NCBI RefSeq assembly: GCF_011492945.1
Contig: NZ_CP045119.1
Coordinates: 62,001-126,000 of the forward strand
Length of the DNA: 64,000 bases
Reading direction: 5' to 3'
Origin: Rubrobacter tropicus
GTDB taxonomy: Bacteria; Actinomycetota; Rubrobacteria; Rubrobacterales; Rubrobacteraceae
Below, one piece after another: positions 24,741 through 31,988 of the stretch; within the stretch, counting starts at the first letter, position 1; each line of letters begins with the position of its first letter. The translations under genes were made by a program, and so were the position numbers. The notes under the pieces were generated by a model, which saw only the letters and a list, made by a program, of their open reading frames with translations, was not told the DNA's origin and searched no databases.

Positions 24741-25301
24741 ATGCGAAAGACTCTGCCGTGGATCGCCGTCGTCGCGGTGCTGGCCGGCACCACGTACCTG
24801 CTCCGCAGCCAGGGGCGCCTGTGGGTGTGCTCCTGCGACTACGTCCTCCTGTGGTCTGGCGACGCGTGGAGCTCGGACAACTCGCAGCACCTGCTTGACC
24901 CTTACAGCTTCACGCACGTGCTGCACGGCTTCGTCTTGTGCGGTCTGCTGGCGCTCGTCGTCCCGCGTGTGCCGGCGGTCTGGCGGCTCTGGCTCGCGGT
25001 CTCGGTCGAGGCCTTGTGGGAGGTGGTGGAGAACTCGGAGTTCGTCATCAGGCGCTACCGCGAGGAGACGGCCGCGCTTGGATACACCGGCGATACCGTA
25101 CTGAACTCGCTCGCCGACATCGTCCTTTGCGGGATCGGGTTCGCGCTTGCCGATCGCCTGGGGTTTCGTCTCACGGCCGCGCTCTTCGTGTTGACGGAGG
25201 CCGTTTTGGCGGTCTGGATCAGGGACGGCCTGATCCTCAATATCATCATGCTGATTCACCCGATAGAAGCCGTTAGAGAGTGGCAGGCCGCGGGCCACTA
25301 G
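24741..25301 (+). CDS. DUF2585 (UPF0314) membrane protein
   Basis: A 186-residue membrane protein of the UPF0314/DUF2585 family, function unknown. Family features: the N-terminal helix followed by LWVCSCDYVLLWSGDAWSSD, the SQHLLDPYSFTHVLHGF segment, EALWEVVENSEFVI and the GYTGDTVLNSLADIV region, with about five hydrophobic helices in total. ATG 24741 starts the first helix. Its TAG stop forms the first bases of a repeat element with hairpin. Confidence 0.82.
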   Translation: MRKTLPWIAVVAVLAGTTYLLRSQGRLWVCSCDYVLLWSGDAWSSDNSQHLLDPYSFTHVLHGFVLCGLLALVVPRVPAVWRLWLAVSVEALWEVVENSEFVIRRYREETAALGYTGDTVLNSLADIVLCGIGFALADRLGFRLTAALFVLTEAVLAVWIRDGLILNIIMLIHPIEAVREWQAAGH

Positions 25302-25310
25302 GGCGGTTTG

Positions 25311-25331
25311 CAAAGAGGTTGGGCCTCTTTG
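25311..25331 (+). terminator. Hairpin after DUF2585 gene
   Basis: CAAAGAGG / CCTCTTTG stem (25311-25318 with 25324-25331), 5-base loop, 9 bases after the stop. Followed by heptad repeats rather than a T run. Confidence 0.5.
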
Positions 25332-25421
25332 GAGGGCTTTCAGCTATCAGCTTTCAGCAAGAACAAAAAAGCCGACCGCTGAAAGCGTAGGCGAAGCCGG
25401 AGCGGGCTGACTGCCGACCGC

Positions 25422-25456
25422 GCGGATTGCGGTGGCTCAATGCTGCCGCAATCCGC
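25422..25456 (-). terminator. Hairpin after the MerR gene
   Basis: GCGGATTGCGG (25422-25432) pairs perfectly with CCGCAATCCGC (25446-25456), 13-base loop, 15 bases beyond the minus-strand stop at 25472. Confidence 0.5.
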
Positions 25457-25471
25457 TTCAGGGCGGTCGGA

Positions 25472-26455
25472 TCACTTCGCGCGCGGGGCCGTTTGGGAGA
25501 CCCGCCAGCGCAGGCCTTCGACGAGCCAGCGGTGGGCCTCGGCGAGGGACGGATCGTACTCGATGTCCTTCAGGGTGGAGATCAGGTGCCAGTAGCGCTC
25601 CATGCGCGGGTCCGACGTTTCGTCGTAGTGGCGCAGGAGCCAGCCCTCGAAGTCCGGGTCACCGGCCCTGTTCAGGGCGCGCGCGTTCGCGTCGATCAGG
25701 CCTTGCACCACGCGCTGCCCGCGTTCGCCTGTCGGCGGATGGCCCTCTCGCACGGCCTCGGCCGCTTCGCGAAAGGTCTCGTTCGTCGCCCGGCCGAACT
25801 CGGCCCGATCCAGGCGTCCTCCCGCCGCTTCCCAGAAGGGACCCGTCTGCTCCCGCAGCTTCCGGATAAAGCCGTCGTCGGAGGCCAGCTCCGAGAGCTC
25901 GACCCAGGACGCGAGTTGCTCGTCCGTGAGGTCTTCCGGAAGGTCCTCGACCATCATCCGCCTGAACCACTCCTTCGTTTCCGGGTCCACGGGAATGCCT
26001 TCGAGCCCGCGCTCGAAATGTTCTTCGAGGAACGCCCTTCTCTCCCGGGCCGTCAGCACGGCCAGGGCGCGTGCCCGATCCGGGTACCTCAGGGCCGCGC
26101 CCTCACCTTTTTCCCGGGTCGCCCGCAGCAGAGCTCGCTGGCGTTCGAGCGTCCGTAGTTGGAGGTTCACCGCCTCCAACTGGAGTTCGACGGCCTCCGA
26201 GGGACGCACCTCGCGCGAGAAGAGGCGCTTTATCGTCGGGAGCCCGAAACCGGCGGCCCGGAAGGTCCGGATCATCTCCAGCCGCGAGCGGTCGGCCTCG
26301 GAGTACATTCGGTAGCCCGCGTCGCTGAACGCGGAAGGCGGCAGCACGCCGAAGTCGGAGTAGTGCCGGATCGTCTTTACCGGCACCCCGCTCCGTCGCG
26401 CCATCTCCCCGATGGTGAGTAGCTTATCCCCCAAAACCCCTTGACCCTCCAGCAA
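25472..26455 (-). CDS. MerR family transcriptional regulator with large C-terminal domain
   Basis: About 327 residues (start uncertain: TTG 26455 or TTG 26434). The N-terminal winged helix is typical MerR: LLTIGEMARRSGVPVKTIRH, YSDFGVLPPSAFSDAGYR, then a dimerisation helix (about 80-115). The remaining about 200 residues are helical and acidic (DPETKEWFRRMMVEDLPEDL; YDETSDPRMERYWHLI) and would be the effector-binding part. Its ligand is unknown; the domain is not obviously the thiopeptide-binding TipAS fold. It is divergent from an extra L11 gene with about 50 bases between the starts, a geometry in which MerR proteins commonly control the neighbour. Confidence 0.85.
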   Translation of the reverse strand: MLEGQGVLGDKLLTIGEMARRSGVPVKTIRHYSDFGVLPPSAFSDAGYRMYSEADRSRLEMIRTFRAAGFGLPTIKRLFSREVRPSEAVELQLEAVNLQLRTLERQRALLRATREKGEGAALRYPDRARALAVLTARERRAFLEEHFERGLEGIPVDPETKEWFRRMMVEDLPEDLTDEQLASWVELSELASDDGFIRKLREQTGPFWEAAGGRLDRAEFGRATNETFREAAEAVREGHPPTGERGQRVVQGLIDANARALNRAGDPDFEGWLLRHYDETSDPRMERYWHLISTLKDIEYDPSLAEAHRWLVEGLRWRVSQTAPRAK

Positions 26456-26506
26456 CAGGAGACATTACCGTATCCCGGCAGTGGTCTTCGATCAAGGAGT
26501 TTCGAG

Positions 26507-26941
26507 ATGGGAAGAGGCAGGAAGAGGGAGATCCGGACGGTCAAGCTGGAGCTCGAAGCGGGCCGGGCGACGCCGGCGCCGCCGGTTGGCCGGGATCTCG
26601 GGCCGCACGGGGTCAACCTCGCGGAGTTTTGCGGGAGGTACAACGAAGCGACGGCGGGACAGGCGGGCAGGGTCGTGCCGGTCCTGGTGAGGATCTTCGA
26701 GGACCGCTCGTTCTCCATAGTACTCAAGACGCCCCTGACCTCGGCCCTTCTGCGAGAGGCTGCCGGCATCGAGAAGGGCTCCGGCTCGCCAAACGGACGG
26801 CCGGTTGGGACCGTCTCCCGAGAGCAGTTGCGTCAGATAGCCGAGACCAAGATGCCCGACCTGAACGCCGCTTGCGTGGAAGGGGCCATGAAGATCGTCG
26901 AGGGCACGGCGAGGAGCATGGGCGTGAAGGTGGTCGGTTAG
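26507..26941 (+). CDS. Ribosomal protein L11-like protein (probable second copy)
   Basis: A 144-residue protein collinear with bacterial L11 over its whole length: KLELEAGRATPAPPVGRDLG at the N-terminal domain, HGVNLAEFCGRYNEATAGQA, EDRSFSIVLKTPLTSALL, then the rRNA-binding domain with MPDLNAACVEGAMKIVEGTA and RSMGVKVV. AAGGAG lies 7 bases before ATG 26507. The usual neighbours of rplK (secE, nusG, rplA) are absent and the sequence departs from consensus at several normally fixed positions (e.g. NLAEFCGRYN). This is therefore probably a paralogue rather than the housekeeping gene. It is divergent from a MerR regulator. Confidence 0.85.
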   Translation: MGRGRKREIRTVKLELEAGRATPAPPVGRDLGPHGVNLAEFCGRYNEATAGQAGRVVPVLVRIFEDRSFSIVLKTPLTSALLREAAGIEKGSGSPNGRPVGTVSREQLRQIAETKMPDLNAACVEGAMKIVEGTARSMGVKVVG

Positions 26942-27154
26942 GTCGGCCCGGCCCGTCGCACGGAGGTATCCTCACAAACCGGAGAGAACCGAAAGGATCG
27001 CGTCGCGGCCGGCCGTTCGTGTCCCGTTCCGGGAGCCGCAAACGCCGCCGCCATCCTTGCCCGTAAAAATGGGTACAATCGTACAGGCGGAATTGCCCAA
27101 ATGGGCTGTCCCCAATGGTCGTGCCGGTCGAACAGCGTAGAAGAGGAGCGTAAC

Positions 27155-28354
27155 TTGGGCGTGAGAAGATCGCTCTACGTATGGTTATCCGTCTTGATTG
27201 CCGTGTCGCCGTTGCTGCTCGCCTTGCCTCCCCGGGAGGCCGAGGCCGCCGTGGGGGCCCAGATCGTCGGCCCGACCTACGCCTCCGGGGTGCGCTACTC
27301 AGGACAGGCCGCAGCCTCGACCCTGCAGGTCAAGAACTCCGGCACCGCGGCCGACACCCTCTGGGTGAGGTATACGGTGACCGACAAGGCCGGGAAGGAG
27401 CGCAACCTGCCGGCGGTCTCGGTCTCGTTGGGCGCGGGGCAGCTCTCGGGGACTATCACGAGGACGTGGACGGTGCCCGATCCCGTAGACCCCTCGGTGC
27501 TCACGACCGGCTTCTACGCGGCCGGTTTCTCCGTCTACGACGCGAACCCGGACACCAACGCCGCCGCCAGGCTGCTCGACAGCGACGAGCAGCCGAACGC
27601 CTTCCGGGCCTTCAATTTTCTCGACCAGTTCTCCACCTTCGACACGACCAGATGGTTCAGGGGCGACCACGGCCTGGGCTTTATACGGGAGCAGGGGCCG
27701 GATGAGCCGGGCTGCGGCACCATAGGACCGGCCACGAACGTCCTTTACGCCAGCTACCTCAACCCCGCCAACGTCGCCCTGAGCGGCACCGGGCAGCTGC
27801 AAATGAGGCTCCCGGCCGGGCCGTCGAGCAACCCGTGCGCGAACGTTGAGGGCGCCGAGATCGAGTCTGCCGACTACTACAGGTACGGGACGTACGAGAT
27901 CCGGATGCAACTGCCGGACGCCCCCTCCTCCATAACGGGCTTCTTCCTCTACGGGGGCGACGGCGTCGCCGAGATAGACATAGAGGCGTTCAACGAGAAG
28001 ACCACCGACCCCGACACGGGCGCCCAGAAGGGCAAGGTCATGTTCACCACCTACTCCAAGAACCCCGACGGCTCGCCCAACTACACTCCGACCCACACGA
28101 CCAACGGCGAGCCGGGCAACGAGCCGCCCCTGTCGCTCCCCTTCGACCCGACGGCGGGGATGCACATCTACCGCTTCGACCTCTACCCGGGGAGCGTCAG
28201 GTTCTACGTCGACGGGGTGATGATGAAGGAGTGGACCGACGGCCTGCCCTCGGACAAGATGAAGCTGCTCCTCAACTCCTGGTACCCGCGCTGGATGTCC
28301 CAGACCGCCCCGCCCGAGGACCGCTTCCTGAACGTGGAGTGGATCAGGCACTAG
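27155..28354 (+). CDS. Secreted glycoside hydrolase family 16 (beta-glucanase-like)
   Basis: About 399 residues. A signal peptide covers residues 1-32 (SLYVWLSVLIAVSPLLLALP, then REAEA). A beta-sandwich domain of CARDB/DUF type follows at about 40-150 (TLQVKNSGTAADTLWVRYTV). The catalytic domain at about 160-399 has the GH16 active-site motif EIDIEAF (two glutamates flanking an aspartate). Supporting motifs are YYRYGTYEIRMQLP upstream and MHIYRFDLYPGSVRFYVDG downstream. It should cut beta-1,3/1,4-linked glucans or related polysaccharides outside the cell. TTG 27155 is chosen because AGGAG precedes it by 6 bases; frames open upstream lack signals. The TAG stop begins a hairpin and repeat element. 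Confidence 0.88.
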   Translation: MGVRRSLYVWLSVLIAVSPLLLALPPREAEAAVGAQIVGPTYASGVRYSGQAAASTLQVKNSGTAADTLWVRYTVTDKAGKERNLPAVSVSLGAGQLSGTITRTWTVPDPVDPSVLTTGFYAAGFSVYDANPDTNAAARLLDSDEQPNAFRAFNFLDQFSTFDTTRWFRGDHGLGFIREQGPDEPGCGTIGPATNVLYASYLNPANVALSGTGQLQMRLPAGPSSNPCANVEGAEIESADYYRYGTYEIRMQLPDAPSSITGFFLYGGDGVAEIDIEAFNEKTTDPDTGAQKGKVMFTTYSKNPDGSPNYTPTHTTNGEPGNEPPLSLPFDPTAGMHIYRFDLYPGSVRFYVDGVMMKEWTDGLPSDKMKLLLNSWYPRWMSQTAPPEDRFLNVEWIRH

Positions 28355-28486
28355 AGCGGGTTTCGGAAGCTGATTGCTTCCGAAACCCGCGCCGTCAGCG
28401 ATCAGCCCGCTTGGCCTTCGGCCATCGCTTTCAGCTGTCAGCTCTTTGTCTTTGGCCGAGGGCTGACGGCCGATGGCCTTACGAAC
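28352..28486. repeat. Heptad repeat element after the GH16 gene
   Basis: TAG stop then AGCGG and a 15-bp hairpin, followed by GCCGTCA, GCGATCA (28391 onward) and GCTTTCA, GCTGTCA, GCTCTTT units (28428-28448). GGGCTGACGGCCGATGGCC forms the opposite-sense end (28462-28480). Confidence 0.7.
28356..28390 (+). terminator. Perfect 15-bp hairpin directly after the GH16 stop
   Basis: GCGGGTTTCGGAAGC (28356-28370) pairs perfectly with GCTTCCGAAACCCGC (28376-28390) around TGATT. It starts one base after the stop codon. No T run follows. Confidence 0.65.
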
Positions 28487-28626
28487 GGGTTCACCCTCTT
28501 TGTGAATCGCCTTGGCCCCGCCGTCGGCGGAGCGTCGATCGCGTACCCGGGCGTTTTTTCCGGGCGGCACGGGTACAGGGTTACGGGAGAGGCACGATAC
28601 TCGGCGAAGGGAGATCGATAACGTAT

Positions 28627-28893
28627 ATGGCATACTTGTACGCGATCGCGGCGGCGCATTCCGAGGTGGTCCTCTACGCCCTATCGGTCCTTACCGGCGC
28701 CCTGCCGAGGGTGCTCGCGCTGCTTCAGAGGAGGGGCTTCGGCAGGGGATTCAGTGGCAGGAGGCGCAGGCGGGGCGGCATCTTCGGGGCGCTCGGCACG
28801 CTGCTCTTCCTCCTCGTGCTCGGCCCCATAGTCCTCCTGGCCCTGGTCGCCTACTTCGTCTACGGGATGCTCGCGGGGCGGCGCCGGCGGTAA
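28627..28893 (+). CDS. Small membrane protein of unknown function
   Basis: An 88-residue product with two hydrophobic stretches (about 5-32 and about 50-78) joined by a very basic linker (GRGFSGRRRRRGG) and a basic C-terminus (GRRRR). The charge pattern suggests the loop and the tail are cytoplasmic. ATG 28627 has only a distant purine-rich site (GGGAGA), so the start is moderately secure. No family recognised. Confidence 0.55.
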   Translation: MAYLYAIAAAHSEVVLYALSVLTGALPRVLALLQRRGFGRGFSGRRRRRGGIFGALGTLLFLLVLGPIVLLALVAYFVYGMLAGRRRR

Positions 28894-28934
28894 TTCGGTG
28901 CTTCCCGCCGTCTTGGTTGATCGGGGCCCCCTGG

Positions 28935-29423
28935 TTACGTCTGGCCCCGATCCTCCCTCATGAGGCGCCGGCGGGCCGTCTCCCTCCCTCCGATGGCGGG
29001 GACGCGCTCGGTGGCCTTTGCCAGCCCGAACTCGGGCATGTTGGCGTAGATCGCCTCGTACGCCCCCGGCTCCACGAGGTAGGTCTCGTGCCAGATGCCG
29101 ACGGCCCCGCTGCTCCTGGCCTCCCGGTTGAACCTCTGCCACGCCGGCATGTGAGGATCGTCGGGATTCCGGGCGAACCTCTCCAGGTCCTCGAACGATC
29201 GCCAGTACTGGACCAGCGCCGGTCCCCGACCGTAGAAGAAGAACTCGCCGCCCAAGAACCCCTTCTCCGGGTGCTTGTATAGTTCTCTTAGCATCGGCCC
29301 CATGGCGCGTGCCGTCGGGAGCCACTTCCCGATGGCCAGGGGCCGGTTTATGCGCATCCCTATAAGGAAGACGACGAAGGGGTCGTCCATCTTGGCGGTG
29401 AACCTGCCGTTGATCACGCCCAT
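28935..29423 (-). CDS. DUF4188 domain protein (haem oxidoreductase-like)
   Basis: A 162-residue protein of the DUF4188 family, which is annotated as related to aldoxime-dehydratase or monooxygenase-like ferredoxin-fold proteins; its activity is unproven. Characteristic segments: FVVFLIGMRINRPLAIGKWL, FYGRGPALVQYWRSFEDLER, AWQRFNREARSSGAVGIWHE and TYLVEPGAYEAIYANMP. The ATG start is 4 bases after the stop of the upstream PPOX-like gene, so the two are an operon. Confidence 0.8.
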   Translation of the reverse strand: MGVINGRFTAKMDDPFVVFLIGMRINRPLAIGKWLPTARAMGPMLRELYKHPEKGFLGGEFFFYGRGPALVQYWRSFEDLERFARNPDDPHMPAWQRFNREARSSGAVGIWHETYLVEPGAYEAIYANMPEFGLAKATERVPAIGGRETARRRLMREDRGQT

Positions 29424-29427
29424 AGGT

Positions 29428-30060
29428 TCAGGCTCCTTCCGTCTCTACCGGGCTTACTTCCAGGGTCACCTGTCCGACGTTTCTGGGGCCGAAGATCCGG
29501 AACAGCGTGAGCCCCAGCCCGTACTTTTCGCGCAGGGCCGTCTCCGCCCCCTCTGGCGCCGCGCCGTCGATGACGCGGGCCTTGCCCCCGACGCCCGCGC
29601 CAAGCGTTCTGCCCCGGGCGTTGGACGGGGCCAGCACGACCCGAGGGTCGTTACGGATTCGCTTCATCTTGCCCGAGTCCGGAGGGGTCGTGGCGTAGAT
29701 GTTGTCGCCGACCCGGACGAACCAGATGGTCGTCGTCACAGCCTCGCCGCCCCGGCGGAAGGTCGTCAGGTTGACGTATCTGTGGCCGTCCAGGACCTCG
29801 AAGGGACGCGGGGCGCTCCGTTGCTCCTCGACGACGAGCTCGCGGACCCGCAGGCGGCCTACCTCCAGATCTTCTATGGAGAGGTGGCCGATCTTGCCGC
29901 GCCTTATGGCGAGGCGGCGTATCGCCAGCGCCCCGATCGCGACGGCCCCGAACGCCCCGGCCCCCACCGCCGCCGCCCCCAGGCTCGCGCTTCCGAGGGC
30001 CGTAGCCCCCCGCGCTGATGCCGCCCGCGCCTCGAAGGGCGTCTTTATAGTCTTCCTCAT
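29428..30060 (-). CDS. PPOX-class F420/flavin-binding protein with an N-terminal repeat domain
   Basis: About 210 residues. Residues about 75-205 form a pyridoxamine-phosphate-oxidase-like split barrel (DGHRYVNLTTFRRGGEAVTT; GKMKRIRNDPRVVLAPSNAR), typical of F420- or FMN-dependent reductases that act on small molecules. The first 70 residues are unusual. A Gly/Ala-rich stretch (GAAAVGAGAFGAVAIGALAI) is followed by short repeats (AIRRLAIRRGKIGHLSIEDL, EVGRLRVREL) that look like a small beta-helix or a membrane-associating segment. The RBS GGGAGG lies 6 bases before the ATG. Co-transcribed with the DUF4188 gene. Confidence 0.78.
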   Translation of the reverse strand: MRKTIKTPFEARAASARGATALGSASLGAAAVGAGAFGAVAIGALAIRRLAIRRGKIGHLSIEDLEVGRLRVRELVVEEQRSAPRPFEVLDGHRYVNLTTFRRGGEAVTTTIWFVRVGDNIYATTPPDSGKMKRIRNDPRVVLAPSNARGRTLGAGVGGKARVIDGAAPEGAETALREKYGLGLTLFRIFGPRNVGQVTLEVSPVETEGA

Positions 30061-30222
30061 CGATTACCTCCCGTCGTCGTGCCGGAGACCAGGGCCGCGA
30101 AGCACGAGGCGACTATCCTGGCCGGCTTGATCGCGCCGGGCCCGCAAGCGCTCCGATGGCCTCGTCCTCTCCGGCGCCGGATGCACCGCCGCCCGCGTCC
30201 CGATCTTCCCATACACCACGGC
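30061..30222. other. Short spacer between same-strand genes
   Basis: A 37-codon minus-strand frame (30113-30226) starts in an ATGA overlap with the preceding membrane gene's stop, but its AGGAGG lies directly against the ATG. I see no family and leave it unannotated. Confidence 0.3.
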
Positions 30223-30696
30223 TCATCCTCCTTCCGCGGCCCGGTACTTCGCCCTGACCGTCGCCAGGGCGACGGCCGCGAGCGCCGCCACGTTTGCTAT
30301 CAACCCGACCAGTATGCCGAGCGCGAGCAGCCCGGCCGACGTGCTGCCGTAAGCCGCGTAGATGTCCCCGATCGGCGCCTCGTGGCCTCCCACCGGCACG
30401 AAATGGACGAAGCCTATGAGCGCCAATCCCCCGACCGCGACGAACAGGTGGTAGCCGGCCACGTCATGCCCGCGGGCCGTCAGGTAGATCGCCGGCAGGA
30501 TGAGCGCGTAGATCAGCAAACTGTACGTGAACGGCGTGACCTCCGCCTCGAACGGCCATCCCGAGTGGCTCCCCCGTATGACGTGGTCCGCGTGGTGCAG
30601 AATGCTGAAAACTAACGCGGCCGACGCAAAGATCAGCAAAAGCCGCCGCCCGTCCCGAACGGCCAGGCCCATCGCGCCTCCGGTCCCCGCGCTCAT
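30223..30696 (-). CDS. Membrane protein of unknown function
   Basis: A 157-residue protein with four hydrophobic helices: LLLIFASAALVFSILHHADH, FTYSLLIYALILPAIYL, LFVAVGGLALIGFVHFVPVG and LLALGILVGLIANVAALAAV. Several histidines (ILHHADHVIRG; GFVHFVPVGGHE) lie at helix ends and could bind metal or haem. ATG 30696 overlaps the stop of the upstream winged-helix gene (ATGA), so both are translated together. Confidence 0.7.
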   Translation of the reverse strand: MSAGTGGAMGLAVRDGRRLLLIFASAALVFSILHHADHVIRGSHSGWPFEAEVTPFTYSLLIYALILPAIYLTARGHDVAGYHLFVAVGGLALIGFVHFVPVGGHEAPIGDIYAAYGSTSAGLLALGILVGLIANVAALAAVALATVRAKYRAAEGG

Positions 30697-31205
30697 CGCA
30701 CGCCCTCGATCTGTCGCCCTTCGGCCTCCCAAAGCGCGTAAAAGAGGCCGCCGCCCCGCACCCGCATCTCCAGGTGCCCGGCCTCAGCAAGCCCCCTGAG
30801 CCTCCGGTCGGCCTCGTCAACGGAGAGCGAGGTCTCCGCCGCGACCCCGGCGGCCGTCATCTCGCCGTGGGAGAGAAGCGCCACGAGCAGATCCCTCTCA
30901 GGATCACCGGCCGCGGCTTGCCCCACCCGTTCGACCCGCTCACCACCCATCCCCGCAAGGCCGCTACCGAGCAGCCCGAGGGCGGGGAAGGCGACCCAGA
31001 AGTACGTGGTGAAGATCCACCACAGACCCGGAACGAACAGCACCAGAAAGACCCCGGACAGGGCCACGGGCGACAACACGGCCAGCGCCACCCCGACCTT
31101 CGCCCTCGGCCCGAGCCCCTCCGCGTCGATCCCAAAAAACTCCGCGTGATGATGCCGCCTCTTGTGAAACCCAGCCCCCCGTACCATAACCGACCTTCCG
31201 CACAT
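30693..31205 (-). CDS. Membrane protein with C-terminal winged-helix-like domain
   Basis: About 170 residues. Two hydrophobic helices (VALAVLSPVALSGVFLVLFV and WWIFTTYFWVAFPALGLLG) follow an N-terminal His-rich stretch (HKRRHHHAEFFG). The last about 70 residues look like a winged helix (LVALLSHGEMTAAGVAAETS; LSVDEADRRLRGLAEAGHLE). ATG 31205 has AAGGGG at 7 bases; longer starts at 31289 would run across the divergent operator. It is divergent from a padR-type gene, and a half-site of that operator (GACATA near 31240) lies in its own leader, so PadR control is likely. Confidence 0.65.
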   Translation of the reverse strand: MCGRSVMVRGAGFHKRRHHHAEFFGIDAEGLGPRAKVGVALAVLSPVALSGVFLVLFVPGLWWIFTTYFWVAFPALGLLGSGLAGMGGERVERVGQAAAGDPERDLLVALLSHGEMTAAGVAAETSLSVDEADRRLRGLAEAGHLEMRVRGGGLFYALWEAEGRQIEGVR

Positions 31206-31272
31206 CTCCAGCCCCTTCCGTCGTTCCTTTATGTAAATCACGACATATGGCACTCTACGATCTGCTAACCTA

Positions 31273-31290
31273 TATGTCAAGAGTGACATA
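31273..31290. promoter_or_regulatory. Perfect palindromic operator upstream of padR-like gene
   Basis: TATGTCA-AGAG-TGACATA: 7-bp inverted arms with a 4-base spacer (31273-31290), 17 bases before the PadR start. A further GACATATG half-site lies at about 31240. This is the kind of site expected for autoregulation and control of the divergent gene. Confidence 0.7.
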
Positions 31291-31306
31291 AAAAAATTGG
31301 AGGAAG

Positions 31307-31933
31307 ATGACGACGTTGGGGTTTGCGATCCTGGGTTTGTTGGCGCGGGAGTCGCTGAGTGGGTACGACGTGACGCAGAGGATGAAGGGGAGGGTCGGGT
31401 TTTTCTGGGGGGCCGGGCACAGCCAGGTCTATCCGGAGCTCGCGCGGCTCGAAGGGGGCGGCTTCGTGGCGCACAGCGTCGTCGAGCAGCGCGAGCGTCC
31501 GGACAAGAAGGTGTACGAGATCACGGCCGCGGGCCTCGATGCTTTGAAGGAGTGGGTGACGCAGCCGCCGCCGCGGAAGCCGCCCAAGGACGAGTTGACC
31601 TTGAAGGCGTACTCCGTCTGGCTCGCGGACGGGGAGGATGCGGCGCGGCTCTTCCGGGAGGAGGGGCGCCGATACGAAGAACAGCTTGCCCGGTACGAGG
31701 AGATAAGGGCCTGGATGGAAGAAGAGTGGGCCGAGCATCTCGGCCGGCCGGAGACGCCGCAGTTTGCCTCCTACGCGACGCTGCGCCGCGGCATCCTGTA
31801 CGAGCAGGGAAACGCGGAGTGGTGCCGCTGGCTGGCCGGGGCCGTCGAAGGAAAGCCCGAGGGCGCGGGCAAGCCCAAGAGAGCCAAAAAGAAAGGGAAG
31901 GAGAAAAAGGGCAAGAAAAAGAAGGGGGCCTGA
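31307..31933 (+). CDS. PadR family transcriptional regulator
   Basis: A 208-residue PadR regulator of the longer, AphA-like subfamily. The N-terminal winged helix reads LGFAILGLLARESLSGYDVT, YPELARLEGGGFVAHSVVEQ, KKVYEITAAGLDALKEWV. The C-terminal dimerisation helices follow (LFREEGRRYEEQLARYEEI). The tail is very lysine-rich (KPKRAKKKGKEKKGKKKK), unusual for the family. GGAGG precedes ATG 31307. A perfect palindrome overlaps its promoter. Confidence 0.9.
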   Translation: MTTLGFAILGLLARESLSGYDVTQRMKGRVGFFWGAGHSQVYPELARLEGGGFVAHSVVEQRERPDKKVYEITAAGLDALKEWVTQPPPRKPPKDELTLKAYSVWLADGEDAARLFREEGRRYEEQLARYEEIRAWMEEEWAEHLGRPETPQFASYATLRRGILYEQGNAEWCRWLAGAVEGKPEGAGKPKRAKKKGKEKKGKKKKGA

Positions 31934-31988
31934 TTCCGCCGGGTCACTTCCGTTAGAATCCTGGTCGGAGGCGAGGGTTCGGAGGTCC

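Larger units (their letters stand above)
25299..25474. repeat. Inverted heptad repeat element with a hairpin at each end
   Basis: Left: TAG stop of the DUF2585 gene, GGCGGTTTGC, hairpin 25311-25331, then GCTTTCA, GCTATCA, GCTTTCA units (from 25338). Right: GCCGACC, GCTGAAA units (from 25371), then hairpin 25422-25456, reaching the stop of the minus-strand MerR gene. Each converging gene thus has its own hairpin followed by heptads. Confidence 0.75.

Noticed and set aside
25472-26455. Naming the MerR regulator TipA
   Set aside because: The C-terminal domain does not show the TipAS motifs I know. Only the MerR assignment is supported.
30113-30226. 37-codon frame overlapping the stop of the 30223 gene
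   Set aside because: AGGAGG lies directly against its ATG, and the product has no recognisable features.
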